A stretch of DNA of 64,000 nucleotides, taken from assembly GCA_963920765.1 (NCBI GenBank), contig OY987243.1, positions 30,937,060 to 31,001,059 on the forward strand. Direction: 5' to 3'. The notes under the pieces were generated by a model. The model was not told the origin of the DNA and did not search any database. It saw only the letters and a list, made by a program, of their open reading frames with translations. The position numbers and the translations under genes are program-made. Shown here one piece after another: positions 47,209 to 61,388 of this stretch (the first letter of the stretch is position 1; each line of letters opens with the position of its first letter). Origin of the DNA: Ulota crispa (lineage: Eukaryota; Streptophyta; Bryopsida; Orthotrichales; Orthotrichaceae).

Positions 47209-49309
47209 GGTACAAGGATTAAGGTAGGGATAAAAACCCACCACATATAGAACGGGTAGATCGGGACAGCAGACACGAGTTGCCATCCGTATGACGAGAT
47301 CCTAAAATCAAATTTACGATTTGTTGGCCAAAACTCTAGATTGTGAGAATAAAGCAAGTCTCAACTATGTGGATGATCAATCCCATTTTTTTACCACAAC
47401 AATAAATGAGATTAATTTTAGTTTAACTCAAACTGCCCGCAACAAAGTTTATAAAATAGAATAAAATAAATTGGCAAACGAGCTTTCAAAACCAGTTAGG
47501 AATAACAAAATTACATCTTACACATATATAAAAAATAAATCCAAAACATTCTTTTTAAAATCTTCATATTTTCAAATCTTTGAAGTCTTCATATCTTCAA
47601 GTCTTCATATTTTAATAAAAACAATGGAAAAATTACAAATAACAAGTTTTAGAAAGGCTGCAACTTTCTATCTAGTGCCATAGATAGCTCAAAAATCCAA
47701 ATGCTAAGTGTAATGACATTTTAGAAAGCACTTCTAATCTTTTAACATTTTTTCAAATTTCAATTCAATCTAAACTACTATCTAAAAGTTAAGCGAATTC
47801 AAAATAGAGGATCTTCTTCACCCTTACAAACTAAGCACGGCTTTTTTAAACCTTTATAACTTTTGTTTCACAAAACTTCCATACAAATATGATATCAATT
47901 TAAAAAGATGATACCATTAGCTACAATTTGTACAAATTTTGCTTTAAACTAAAACTTTGTTCAAAACTTCTAGTCAATTAAAGTTTAGGTCTCAAATTTT
48001 TAGAAAGCATCTAACCTCCCAACTTCTATACTCTATAACTCCTTCAATAAAATTCCAAATAAAATGATTAAAAATAATTTAAAAAGCTACAACAAAATTC
48101 GACTACTTTTAAAATTTTCAAAAAAAAAAATTTTACGGTTTAAAAGTTGTAATTCCTCAAAGTTTTGGCCTTCTCCCAAAAAAAGGCAGCCACCTTTAAT
48201 TCTTCACACCTCTATAACTTTCTCCCCCAAGCTCCAAATCACAAGTTTAAGGACTTTTAAAAAGATATGATTAGGATGAACAATCCTTTCAAATCTTGTT
48301 GCAAAATGATATACAAATCATAAGTTATGGCTTGTCAAAGTTTCTGCCTTACTTCATAGTTTGGCTTTTTGATTCCAAAATTCAACCTTTCATAACTTTT
48401 GCATCACAACTTCAAATCAAACTTGCAAACTCATTTTGAAAAGATAACTATATAATAAATAATTCTTTTAAATTTAAATTCAAAATTGTGTATACACAAA
48501 ATTTTTTCTTACTTCAAAGTTTCGGTATTTTTCTTCTCTTTCAACCAACACTCAAACACGAACTTCCAATATACTAAAGAATCTCATTTCTTTGATTTTG
48601 ATCCTAGCTAAGATAAAGAGGTGGGATACATCAACCTATGCCCCTTTCCATCTTTACCCTACCATAGATACCAAACCCCTTTTTCTCTCACACTTTCCCA
48701 TTCACTTCTAAATCTTTAATATTTTTATTCAAACAATGGCAAAATATATGAGCCTTCTAAAACACTTAGATAAACATATAAAAGGAATAATCACAAGATA
48801 AACTCCAGTGTTAAGTGGCCACGTGCCTTTGCAAATATATATCAGCGTGAAACAATTATCTTCAGTTGCCAAGTCGTAAACTTGATTGGCTGGAGAAGCA
48901 GTTGTCTTTGGCTGTCCGCTAGTTTGTGTTTGAATCTAATCAGACTTGTCAAGCGGTGATGTGGCCCATAGCTTAACACTTAGTGAGGCAGGAAATTAAG
49001 CTAGCCAACCCGTTGCCTACCTCATTGAACTGTACATGTGACAAAACAGCGCAGCGCCGTGGAATCTGTAGCCGCTACATTGTCATTCAACCGTGGTTCT
49101 CACTATGGCCACCTCTTTTGCCTCAACTATTGATTTATTCAAATCAACACAAAATTAGATATATAATACGTATCTACATGATGGAGAAATCTCCATTATG
49201 ACAACGTCTCAGCTCTTCGTGAAGGCTATGCATATGGAGGACAACCATGTCCTCTCTTTGGTGGGTGTGCGTTCACCCCCTTCTCCACCAAGCGTTTTCT
49301 GAGACAGAC
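47209..49309. other. AT-rich segment inside the large CACTA element
   Basis: No coding sequence. Repeated CTTCAAATCTTCATATTTT-like units occur near 47560-47620. It may be intron of the minus-strand gene or further insertion. Confidence 0.4.
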
Positions 49310-50695
49310 TTATTCCAAGTTTAATTGGAGTAAGATTTTACTTTGATTTTCCCGCTCTTGGCTGTTGTCATCTTCTGCACTGCTCCTTGTGGCCTCCTCC
49401 AGCGGCCACTCCTCTATCTTTGAAATTGGCAAGATCTTCCGACCACGTTCCTCCTCATGCAAGTGTGTACGAGGAACCCTTTGCCGTGCTGCATTTCTTT
49501 CCCTCTCCTTTCGACGCTTGTTTACTTGGCATTGCCCAGAGGCGATTTCTTTTGGATCTCTTGTAAAGTAACATTGTATGAAGCAGCAAAAGCAAATGGG
49601 GAGCAATACTACAGTACAAACACTCACTGGTGTAGATTTATTTTTCATTTTAATCACATTTCAGTCACATTCCTAGTCATATGACACAAAATATGACTCC
49701 TTCTCATAGCTAGTGGTGGATTCTTACTATTCTTTGTCTAAATAAGCCATGAAGTGGGATATGGTGATGGTTTACAAATATTTCTTTTACATTTGAAAAT
49801 AGGCAAAAGAGTATCTGTCATGTTTCTAGAGAAAGTAACTGCTAACAGTTACTTTAAACTTGTAAGTCTACGTCTGGATTCCTGTAATAAAGCTTCTTAA
49901 GATGTAAATGAACTTTTCAAATATAAAGATGCATGCAAAGAAGACGTCCAAACATGACATGCTGAACATGGAAAACTACAGGAGAAAGCCTCCATTGTAT
50001 AGAAAACATAATCAAAAGTGAAATTCATAGCAAATCAACACACAACAATAATTACGAGTCACAGACTTTGACTTTTGATTATTGAGGTACTACTGAGCAC
50101 TAAGAGAAGCCACTTAAACAAAGCCCAGTAACACTTTCAATACACAAACAATTTTCTTGAAGGCTTTGATAAAGTGACTTACACAATACCAAGACTAAAA
50201 AACCATCAGCACAACCCATAGTAGATACAACCACAATGAGCTACGTAGTGAAACATATGCACTTCTTTTTTTACTTTTGCACTTACACTTGCTGTACTGA
50301 GTTTTCAAAATGCACTAACCTAATTGGTTGCGTACCTGTACTTTTGGAGTTGCCTTGTCTTTCTCGGAGACCTCCTCCAAAGAGGACGGCTTGTTGAGGT
50401 CTTCCTTGCTCCGGTAGTTAGGGTCTTCACTATCCGCGCTCGAATCAAACATTTCTTCTGTTGATATAGCAGCCTGCTGCGATGTTTCACCTCCTCCTCG
50501 CCTTGGGATAGCCTTTGGTTCTTTGAAGAGTAAACGCTGAATATTTCCAAAAACCAAAGCAAGCTCATCAGCTACACTCTGTAGAATTGGCACTGTAATA
50601 GCAGGAAACCTAGAGACTTTGCGGAATAACTTTGCTTGCATGTCATCAAGTAGATTGGCAATCATCCACGCCAAATTCTCTATGGGGGCTTTCAT
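49310..50695 (-). CDS. Charged minus-strand frames, unknown, inside the CACTA element
   Basis: Two open segments, 50695-50315 and about 49600-49310. The first starts with ATG (MKAPIENLAWMIANLLDDMQ), is partly helical then acidic (SADSEDPN), and ends at a donor-like KVQ (ACAG|GTACGC). The second is strongly basic then acidic (NKRRKERERNAARQRVP). I do not recognise a family. They may be the 5' exons of the minus-strand TNPA-like gene, separated from it by the retroelement insertion. Confidence 0.35.
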
Positions 50696-53600
50696 TTCAT
50701 ATTTTTTTGTAATTCTACTTTAAAACTTCACCTGTCCAAAAATCATAAATCGTTCCACAGTTAGTCGCAGGTCAAGCACTGTATGTTCCATATTGCAAGG
50801 CCGGCCAAGAGAAAGTGGTTGTCATTAGAAAGGATATATATTGCCTGCATGCGTTGGATATCATTTTACCTAGAATATGTGACTGCCTTTAGTCATGTGA
50901 CCAAAGTCACATAAAGTTTTCTGGAATTAGGGTTTTTGGAGTGGTTTTCTAAACAAATACTTTAAAAAACAATTTTCCAAAGAAGTATAGACCTTGTAAA
51001 GTTAGGGCTTTAGTCTCCACGTACCAGCACCTACTATAGGAGTCAGATACATTGTACATAGCAATGCAGTTAGAGTCACGGAAGAAAATCTTAAACCCCA
51101 AAATGGCGGTTGAAGCCAACAGCAACGTACTTCTCTGTTCACGGCCCACTACAGTTTTGTGCAAAGGAACTCCTCAAGGCCAATCACAGTTCTATGCACA
51201 CCAGCACGGAACTCCGAGGGGGTGGGGGAGGGTTAGGGTTGGAGTTCTCAAACAAAGATGATCTCTCCATTCATTCAACTGTAGCCTGTCACTGATGCTA
51301 ACGTACTCATAGGATTCTAACTCACAAGGCTTCCAATATCAACGACCAACTCCCGCACCTTCACTCTCACTACAGTTACTAATGTCCCTACACCGCCTAC
51401 CTGTCACTATCCTTTTGCGTACTACTCTTTAGTTCAGCGTCTTTTTTTGCAGTGAGTTTTTGTACTTCCACCTATTTGCCTTCCGTGAACCACAATGGAG
51501 TGCTCCAACACCGCGCCGACCAATAGATCTTAGAGCGTGAAGTTTGAGCTACACGTCCAGCTGCTCAGAGGTGTACAAAATTGTACACCTCGGAGGACCT
51601 AACCTACAACAACTTCAACGTCCACTACAAAGTACGCTATATGCAATACAAAAATACTATGGAAGAGCGCAACGTCAACAAAAAGTCCAGGTATGTCACA
51701 TACCCTTTCGGTTGATGCTCTTTTCCATTTGTTGTTTGCACCAATTCAACCTCCTTCAGCTTAGAGATGTTGTCTTCTATGTTTTGTTCTCCCACGTTTA
51801 AGAAGTTGCAATGATGCAGACTGTCCAAGTGCCTACAGCTCACAAGCGTGTTGTCTGGGAGAGTGGCGTTGGAACACGCCAGATGCGCAGCAATTGTGCA
51901 AGTGATGAAAACTAATTTGGGGTATTCAAGGGAGGTATGCTAATGTGGTCAGAGCGCCGCCCTAGAACGTCAAATTAGACATCACGGTGCTAAGCGCAAT
52001 AAATGCAAGGCGGCGGCAACAAGGTACACTTATAACCTTGTGATTGTCTCGAATATTACAATATTCATAATTCTATGTCTTCAATTAGTCATATGATTGG
52101 GTGGATTCAGCTTTGTCCGTGGTAGGGATGGTTTTAGGGGGTTTATGGTGCAAAATTATAGGGTAACAAGTTCTAGCCACTTCTTTCTTCCAACATGGAC
52201 AAGGAGGTGAGAGCTTACCATATTATGTGCACTGCATAATGTAAACTCTACTGTAAACCAACCTCTACAACAACTGCTTTCAGAAATGAACCCATTTATA
52301 ATGGAAGGATCTATTGGCCACATTGTTCACTTCAGCACCAAAGAGAGTTACGTAGAATTGCAGACCTGAAATACTATAAGTTGGTGTTTTCCTGAATTAG
52401 AACAAGACAGCATGTACTATGATCATTGTTCTCTGAAATTTGCCCCCTTCCTCCTTTAGGTATTAATTTGTATCAAATTTTTGTAGTTTGTACAGTTTAG
52501 GGTCTTCCATTTAGAAGTCCTAAAATTTTGCCTTCACATTTTGGGTAAATTTTATAGTCCACCCTATGTTTTCTACATATTTGACCTGAAAAATTGATAT
52601 TGGAAATCTACGCCATCACCTTCTTCTATGTGTGTATTCCATGGTTTTTAATGTTACTATTTCTAAACTACTCATCAAGCAAATATAAACACATTTCTAT
52701 CATTCCTCTGTGTTTTGGTTTGGTAGATTTTGCGTGAGGATTAGGTGAGACTTTCAAATACATGAAATACATATGCTTGTAGTTTCCGGCCGTCTATTAA
52801 TATCAGCTGGTTTCTTGTCCTATGTAGGTTTGGTAAAACCATACAAACCTCAAAATCAGTAGAAGATGTTTCAGCTTCCCGGATATGACATTACGAACCA
52901 AAATTATAGTGACAATTGTTTTCGTATGACCATTACATGCAAGGGAGGTTAACATTACATTCTATGCAAGATTTGATGAAATTGCAAATAAATTTCGAGA
53001 AGAAAGAGTGAATGATTTCAATGCCTACCTTGAAATTTATGGCCGAACATTGAGCTAATTTTACATTTTGCGGAATTAGGCATGTAAATAATGATAGACC
53101 TGAAAAAAAATGTTCTTCTTTTATGTGGCCTCCTCATTGAAGTCCTCCATGGAATAGTAATGTCTCTTGATTCTCAAAAGAGCAGCATTACAAGATAGTT
53201 GAATTTACATTGCAACAAGACCTCCACATTTTCTCACGACATGAAAAAAATATATCCAGTTCTATATGGACTCACATATAAACCTTGGAATGTTGATGAA
53301 ATAACAATGTTGTTCTGACGGTTTGAATGTTAGGGTAGGAAGAAACATTTGAATGCTACATCTTGCATGAAAAGGACGCATTAATTGGTTTTTGGAAGGA
53401 CAAAACAAAATTTCACAAAAGGGCATTCAGTCAATGATTTTTTGGACACACAGATCTTCTTAATCATAATCTATAAGAGTTGTCAAAACATGTATACTAT
53501 AACTCAGATGGGATTCCCAGGGGATTTCCTACATTCCACTAATTTAGTTGAGTGATCACTAAACTAAATTACGCTTTCTCAACTTAGCACTATGACTGTC

Positions 53601-55138
53601 GTGAGTCATTTTGCACAGTCCATAATGACTCATTTTGGTCATTATGACTGCTGTGAGTCATTATGGACTGTCCAAATGACTCACGGCAGTCCTAGTGCTT
53701 AGTCAAGAAAGTTTTTTTTTTGTAGCATAAATTGTAGGCTGAATTTAAAGCAACAAAAAATTGAGTTCAAAGAATTTTGAAAGTTACTTATACAAAGCAG
53801 AAGTCCTAGACCTGGCAAAACACGTTTATTGTATTTACTTTGGAACATATAGATGATCACCTCGGAATTAGTTGTTTTGTATTTTGCAATGGTTAAGGAT
53901 AACACCTAAAGAACTCTCTTTTTGTTCGTTACTTTACTATTTTTGGGATGAAAATTTTAAATCTGTATACTCATTGGACACAAATAGTTTTATTTCCTGA
54001 GTTCATTTAGAAAAACTCTCAGAAACAACCAATAGGACGTCTTTACTCATTCTATTTAATCTAATATACCCTAGAGTTAAATCCTTGTGGATCAATGCAA
54101 TTATTGTTTCTATGGAAAACCATCACATGCTTCAATTATGGTATGCTTTGTAACATATTTCAGTGACACTTCCAAAACTGAATTCCAACCCCTTCTGTTT
54201 GATTTGCTCACTCTAGATATGTGTCTGGCATGCGTCGGTCCCAGTCTTCCATTGGATGTGTTTATTCCAATGCATTCTTTGTCATTGTCTTCAGATTTGG
54301 TCATGCTCTAGAATGAGTAGTGTTGGATTGTGGTGTACAGAAATTTCAGTCTATGCCTTTCAGATTATCATGTATCTTTCTGTTGATTGCAAACTAATAA
54401 AACCTTCAATTTTATGACTACGACATATGACTTTCTTGAGTCATTTTGAAACGTATATGACTACGAACATGAAATCTGAGGAGACATAAAATATCTAAAT
54501 CACAGCATTCTTTGTGTCATATGGAGGGGTCTGGGTTTTTGTTGTAACTAGATGAATGCTTGCCTTTTCCCGCATTTGGTTTTACAGTGGTTTAGTAGGT
54601 CTCTCGGCCCCCCTACATTCACCGTATAGAAAGCAACGTGCACTACTTAGAGAGCGTGAAATAGGAAGACATGTTTTGAAACTTATCATATTAATGTGTT
54701 TGAGGCATGTTCAGTCATGACTGCGCCATCTTTGACAGCGCAATTTTGCAAAAGGGATGCTTACTAGGCGTTAACCATGGCTGAGATACTCTTCCAAATC
54801 CGTTGCACGCCGTACACCTTGTCAAGCCATAGATGCGGACATATGTGTTTAAAAATACTGAACTTCTGATTAGAGAATGAGATATAAGGCAGGGATGGAT
54901 GTTCTCAGAACCATCTCCCATACCCTATACTGTCATAGACACTTTGCTAAGTGTATGCATTTGACAGCCGATGGTATTCTTGTCTGAAAGCTTTGCCCAG
55001 GGTTGCATGTTTTTTTACTAAATTCTAAACTCCGCAAATTAGAAGAGACCATTTCACAACGTAGTTGTTGTTGGTGGACCATGCAAATCATCAAGTACTT
55101 AGTTATGGCTGCAATATTTAAATAAAGATGTTTGCATG
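50696..55138. other. Central non-coding region between the two divergent transposon genes
   Basis: No recognisable coding sequence. If both flanking genes are real, this is the shared promoter/intron region. It contains several copies of the ATGACT-N6-AGTCAT palindrome (50879, 53592, 53644, 54427) and a compact foldback at 53583-53703. Confidence 0.4.
53583..53703. repeat. Foldback built from TGACT/AGTCA motifs
   Basis: CTTAGCACTATGACTG at the left pairs with CAGTCCTAGTGCTTAG at the right, and CAGTCCATAATGACTCA in the middle pairs with TGAGTCATTATGGACTG. Two copies of the dispersed 18-base palindrome (53592, 53644) lie within it. Confidence 0.8.
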
Positions 55139-55148
55139 GTCTTTGTAG

Positions 55149-55330
55149 GGCACGTCGTTGGAGGACTTTGAAGGGTTGAAGCATCTGCAATTATGGCAAG
55201 GAGAAGAGAGACAAGCAGATGCTTTAGGTCTATCAAAATATCCTTGTCCATGTGTGGAGTGCATTGGAGGGAAGGTCCTCCATAGATCAACTATTAGAAA
55301 GCATCTAGGAAGCAGGAATTGAGACCTGGC
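55149..55330 (+). pseudogene. Transposase-associated zinc-finger exon, frameshifted
   Basis: After an acceptor (CTTTGTAG) the frame reads KYPCPCVECIGGKVLHRSTI followed by RKHLGS. This C-x-C-x2-C ... H-L pattern is that of the transposase-associated domain found at the N-terminus of plant TNP2-type proteins. The frame meets TGA directly after; a one-base shift would continue it, so a frameshift is likely. It is the expected first domain of the downstream TNP2. Confidence 0.5.
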
Positions 55331-55439
55331 TTTTGCGACTTCCATTCTGGTGAGGACTTCTCTCATACAGTTTGTTATGCGCCTTCATAGTACTGGTGTT
55401 CACCCAAATGAAAATTCATGTGCATGTATGTCTTGTAGG

Positions 55440-55984
55440 CCACCTATGCACCATCTATCCCAAAAGCATGCATGAGGTTGCTCAAATCATTCTTAAACAC
55501 AAAACATACTCTAGGAGGAGCAAACTCAAACGAACTATCCAGTAGCACACTTCCCTTGCAGAAGCGTAGGTCCACTCTTTTTAATGGCCAGTGGTGCGAT
55601 GGGCCTATCCCCAAGCTAACCAGATTTTCCTATTTTGGTAGAATGTGGGAAGTGCAAGTGTCAAAGTATCCATACATGAGGTGGGGTCTATTTGCAATGC
55701 AATCAGCCAAAAAGGGGGAAGAGTTGCTTCCATTTGTTGGAGCTGAATATAAAAACCAAGAATATAGGACATTGGTAGAAGAAAACCCCTAGGTGAAATC
55801 TTACGCCATGGAAGTTGAGAAAGACTTGTATATAGATGGCAATGTTGCTTGCGGGAATGTGGCTGATTTTATTAATAATTCTATTGGACGGGAGGACATA
55901 GGAAATGTCATATGGAAGTTTAGAATGCTCCCCAGATTGTGGAACTTATTGGAATGGGGATATGTAATGACCCTGGCGTCTTGA
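55440..55984 (+). pseudogene. SET-domain-like frame inside the CACTA element
   Basis: The frame follows an acceptor (TCTTGTAG) and is read through an in-frame TAG at about 55790. SET-like landmarks appear in order: YMRWGLFA (compare GWGLFA), KKGEELLPFVGAEY (compare the KGE-x-Y-GE strand), and IDGNVACGNVADFINNS (compare the D-x-G-N-x-A-R-F-I-N-H-S catalytic knot). The His of the NHS motif is replaced by Asn, and the expected Arg by Asp. A further shift near 55930 restores PQIVELIGMGI-type sequence. Lysine methyltransferase activity is therefore unlikely in this copy. It lies between the zinc-finger segment and the TNP2 core, either as a captured host gene or part of a fusion. Confidence 0.5.
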
Positions 55985-57098
55985 GACATCCTAGCCGGAG
56001 AGGAATTGTATGCTCTTTATTCTGTAAATTGATTACTTATGTATGTAGTGGTTTCCCTGGATGTCATACTTTCACTTACAATAGGATTAGACGTGGACTA
56101 TTTTGGAAGGGCCATTTCAAGGACCAAGAACATGACAGCATGTAGTCACATTTCTTTTCATGTCATTGAGAATGTGACTCTGTCTTGCCAGAGTATAAGT
56201 GCATGCATGTGACATTGGCTGGCAAGGCAAATTGTGGTACATTCCAGGAGGTTTAGGCAAGAAGCTCACACTAAGTTAGAATTCAATCAGTAGCACGTAA
56301 GTAGTTCTGAAATTGTCAAGAAACGTCTCCCCTAGAAATTGAAAGGGGCCATCATTGCCAACTTTGGAAATCAAAATTATTTTTGCAGCGGGTACCTGAA
56401 CCCAAGTGGAGCTTTGTCTTAGTTCATGAAGGTAGATCATAATCAAAAAAATGAAGTGCAGTTGGTTACAAGCTTTGGATACTCCATATATTACGTAAAT
56501 GTCAGTCTTTGCTATTGGCTAAACCGATAGGGAATTGTGTCTGCAATCGTCCACCCAAAAAACACACATTTCACCTTTTAGTGTGAATTGAATTTAGATT
56601 GAACTTCTATTTGTTTTGGACGCCTCTTACTCAGAATACTGAACATTTTAGTCTTCTGTAGTAGGTTAATGAAGGCAAAGTAGATGTGATGCATAAGATT
56701 TTAGTCACGCCCACTTTGTATGGCCACCTTTAAAAGAACTTGCTGAGGACAATGTTGTTGCTTCTATGGACAAAGTGGGAGCAATTTGAATGTCTGTAAA
56801 TCATATTGTTGCCTGAACGCAACTATTCTAGAGTCTAGAGTGATCATTGTGCATATCCTTTGTAGTTGTAGTCAATTGTGTGCGTAGACTCCTGAGATTG
56901 GTAGGGGTAAATTTGGTCAATATGATGAGTACATGTAAGTTCATATGATGGTAAGTATAAGTTTGATTTGCCAAATATTCTTGGTGATATGACTTCTTGT
57001 AGTCAAAAATACCGAGTCATAGTAGCAACTAAAGTCACTGACTTCAGAGTGACACTGTGCATTTCTAATATTGTACTGCCATGAGTGCATGAATGTAG

Positions 57099-60000
57099 GA
57101 TGAATATTCCGAACTTAATCTGGAACCTCCTGCACAAAGAAGGCAGCAACTTCAGTGTGCTGAAACAAACAGCATAGGATGGCATGAATCAGAGGTGGTT
57201 GATATTGACATCGTTGGAGAAGTGGATGTACTCCGAATGGTGACGAATTGTTTCAACCAGTACAACAATGTAAATAGGGAGCATGTAGAAGAGAACGTCA
57301 ACATCCAAGACGCATGATTCAAAACTCCTGATGACAACGACAATGAAGAGGAATGTAATGGGATCCTAGGATCAAGAGAGGTGGAGGACAAAAGAGGAGC
57401 AGGTACCTCAAGGGTTAGAGAGGACCCCGGTGGAGTGGACCTGGAGAACTTATTGCGTGAAGCTACTACACCGCTATTCCCTGGGAGCGAGGCAAATTGC
57501 TTGACATCGATGTTATTGTTTTTGGTGTGTTGCACAACATTTGGCGTGCCAAATAGCTTTATGGAAGAATTGCTGAAGCTATTGACAAGAACCCTACTAC
57601 TGAAGGATAATACATTGCCCAAGACTTTCTATGAAGCAAAGACCTTATTGATGAGGTTGGGGCTATTGTATGATTCCATTCATGCTTGTAGGGACGAGTG
57701 CTGCTTATTTAGGAAGGAGTTGTAGAACGCTACAAAGTGCCCAACGTGCAAGAAATCTTGGTATGTACCCAACTCGGGCCAAGTACTTGTGAAAGTGTTA
57801 AAGCACTTCCCGCTCATTCCTCGGTTGCGTAGAATGTACAGCTGCACACGATTGGCTGAACTCCTACAATGGCACGTATATGGTGGAAGCAAAAACAATG
57901 TAATGCGGTCCATGGTGGATTCAAGGGCTTGGAAGCATGTCAGCAATAAGTGGCATGCCTTCGCACGTGAGGGCCAAAATGTTAGACTTAGCATTGCCTT
58001 GGATGGTGTCAATTTGTTCCACAACCAAAGCCTCAGTCACTCTACATGGCCTGTAGTTTTGCTCAATTATAACCTTCCACCATGGTTGGTGACAAAGAAT
58101 TTCTTCATGATATTGACCTTGATCATACTTGGGAAGGAAAGTGTCACTGATAGGAACGTTGACATATACATGGCTCCGTTGATTGAGGAACTTCAGATGT
58201 TATGGGAGGGTGTTGAATGCTTAGATGGATCATCCAGGGTACTGCAAAGAAAGCCTTCACACTTCGTGGCATGGTCTTGTGGACCGTCAATGATTTCCCT
58301 GCTTACGGGCTAATTGCTGGCCAAGTAACAAAGAGGCATAAGACATGTCCAGTGTGCGGGCCAAACATTGTTACGCGATGATCTAAGGCTCTCAAGAAGA
58401 ACGTTTACTTGGGACACAAACGGCATTTTCCAATGGAACATCAGTGGAGAAGACAAAAAAGTAACTTTAATGGAGGTGTTGAATTGAGATCGCCACCTAG
58501 GAAGATGACTGGACGTGAGCATTTGAGTTAAGCAATTGACCGTGAAGATTGGAAAAGCAGCACTGCTGAAAACGATGGTAGACAAACCATAGATCCTGTT
58601 TATGCTCATGGAGTGAAGCGCAAGACATGTTTGTATGTCTTGCCATACTAGAAGGTAATGATCAACCATAAACCATGAAACTTAAATAGAAGGAATTAAT
58701 TAAGTGACCAGGATTCACCCCTTCTAGCAGTACTTTTATGCACAGGGTTTTGCAGTGATTTTTGCGTTTTTAAACATAGGTAGTGGATATAATTTGCAAT
58801 TACTAGAATGTAGTCCTGTCGAGACACTATCGTATAACCGGTCTGAGTTACATATTCAGGCATGTAACTCAGAGTGTGACTCGGCGTCTCCCCCATCATA
58901 TTAGGTGCATTGTACATCAGAGTGTCAACATCCTATCAGAATATGTATTTATTGCACTCTATGGTTATGCTGTAGTAGGATACAGCCTAGTAAGTTTAGT
59001 CGTATGAACAAGAGTTCGTGCCATGTGTCGGAAATATTAGAGTTTGAGGAGTCACCGGCCATTGGCAGTAACAATTGTATTGTGGTGACATGTCCCCTTC
59101 GTAGTAGTAATATGACAAGACTTATAAATAATTTCATTTAATGTGACTATGTCTTGAGTCATATCAATAGGAGATAGGTGGAACGGTTATTTGAGGATGA
59201 CAGGAAAGATCAATGTGGTGTTTTGTAGTGAGTACAGTCATTTGATTTTGACTACTGAAAGCAGGAAATGTAAAATGTAATGTACTTATTGTTTTGCAGG
59301 ATCTCTTAATCCAACACACAATGGAAGTGATGCACTATGAGAAGAACATCTCAAAGAACATTATGAAAACAATATTTGGCAAGAAAGACACCATGGGAGC
59401 GCGTTTGGACATGAAAGAAGCAAATGTGAGGAGGTATTTGTGGCCCATGGCCGGGAGGAAGGCTGGCACTGCTATGCTTGCACAAGCACCGTACGTGTTA
59501 ACCAAGGAGAGGCACGTCTTTGTGGACCAAATACGGTCATTGAGGACCCCTACACAATATGTTGATCAATTGAAGAAGCGCGTGCACATGGATGGATCCA
59601 TGAAGGGCCTTAAGTTGCATGACTACCATGTCTTGATGCAGTAGGTGTTGCCTTTATGTATTCGCACCATGATGGAAAAGGAAGTGCGCACTGCAATAAT
59701 TATATTATCACGTGTGTTTAGGAGGGTTTGTGCAAAGAGCATAGCAATAAATGACATTGTGGATTTGAGGTCAGATGTTGTCATTACCCTGTGCATGTTT
59801 GAGAGATCATTCCCTCCCTCATTTTTTGATATTATGAGCCACTTAGTTCTCCACATTGTTGAGGAGGTGGAAATCTGCGGACTTGTGAATTCATGTTGGA
59901 TGTATCCAGTTGAGAGGTATCTGGAGATGTTGAAAGGTTATGTTTGTAATCAAGCCGAGCCGGAAGGAAGCATGGCTAAAGGATACGCGGTTGTTGAGGC

Positions 60001-61388
60001 ATTGGGATTCTACATTGAATACATGCAAGACTACAAGGTGACAACCAAAAGAATATGGGATGACAAGGAGGACCCTTCCATGAATGACAAAATCATAGAA
60101 GGCAATGGTGAACCATGTTGACTACCCTAGAACTTCTGGGAATGGATACACAAGTTTGTCCTTAACAATGCGGCGACATTAGAGGGTTGGAGGAGGTTAT
60201 GGCCCTGAACCAAAATCATTATCTCGCTTGTGCAGCAAAACTGTAACAATGACTTATTGCTGCAAAATGGGTTTGTCCAAATCCTTTTTGGAGTCATGTA
60301 GACATGTCTGAGTGCGGTTGTTTATTTGTATCCATATGACTAGGAATAGTCACGTATGACAAGTTATGTGACTGAATTCCATTATATTCAGCTGTGTGAC
60401 TTACTGCATAAAATATTACTGTCCTCACTTATTGAACGTAGTTGCATTGACTTGACAATTGTATGAGGAATCCTGCCATAGCTTGGACATTGAACATTTG
60501 CTATTGTGCAGGAAATACGAGGAGGACATGGCAACTTGAGTCCAGAAACGTTTAGAGTACAAATGTTGGAAGCGGAAAAGCAGATTGGTGTATCCAATAG
60601 AGCTTAGAGAAGAGGGTTTCCACATATGGTTCTCCAAGGCAGTAATAAATGCTATGGAAACAGGGGAAGAAGATGTCAAAGAGGATGTGCAAACTCTTAG
60701 AATGCCCCCATCCAATCAAGCAAAGTCCTATCGAGCTATGTTCACATTTAGAAACCACATTAGAGTCCAAAGAGTAGAAGAGCTCCTCACAACAATGGAC
60801 TCTGGAGTGGCTGCGACCTTTTGTCAATTGTGTTGATCAGGAGTAAAAGATACAAATCCAAAGACGGCAGATCCAAAGTATGTGGGATGGGTGCAGGATA
60901 TTCTATTAGTGGACTACGGACATTTCCAAGTGGTTGTCTTACATTGTAATTGGGTGGTGGCGAACACAAGGGGCAACAACGCTACTATGACACGCAATGC
61001 ATATGGTTTCACAAGTGTGAACCTTGACAAGTTGATTCCTCAATCTGCACAGTCATTTGCATTTCCCCTTCACGTGGAACACGTATTTTTCTCAACGGAC
61101 ATTACAAAACCGGGCTGGAAAGTTGTGCTGCGGAAGGAACCTAGGGGCGTGCAGATATTTTCAAAGCATCAAGAGACACCTAATGTGGATTGTATCTCCT
61201 TAGGTAGGACTACCAATTTTCCTAGTTTAGAAGGTGGTGGCTCTTATGAAGACCCTCCTCTGGAGGCTTGCACTTCATACAATGCAGTAGAAGTGGGGTT
61301 AGACGTTGTTGCCAAAGCGTTCTATTGTTTTTGTGTAGACAGTGCAGAAGAGGAGGACCTGGATTATAGCAACTCAAGTGAAGATTGA
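57099..61388 (+). pseudogene. TNP2-type CACTA transposase (Transposase_21 family), decayed
   Basis: Exons: 57099-58654, 59300-about 60205, and 60512-61388, with GT-AG borders. Landmarks in order: LLREATTPLFPGSEA, FYEAKTLLMRLGL, CPTCKKSWY, NVRLSIALDGVNLF, WPVVLLNYNLPPWL, DIYMAPLIEELQ, TVNDFPAYG, CPVCGP, EVMHYEKNI, KLHDYHVLMQ, FPPSFFDIMSHL, WMYPVERYLEMLKGYV, and a C-terminal segment (YGFTSVNLDKL, GWKVVLRKEPRG) of DUF4216 type. This protein cuts at the CACTA ends. Stops at about 57315 (TGA), 57723 (TAG), 58378, 58530, 59642 (TAG after HVLMQ) and 60121, plus a frameshift near 58230, make it inactive. It diverges from the minus-strand Transposase_23 gene. Confidence 0.85.
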
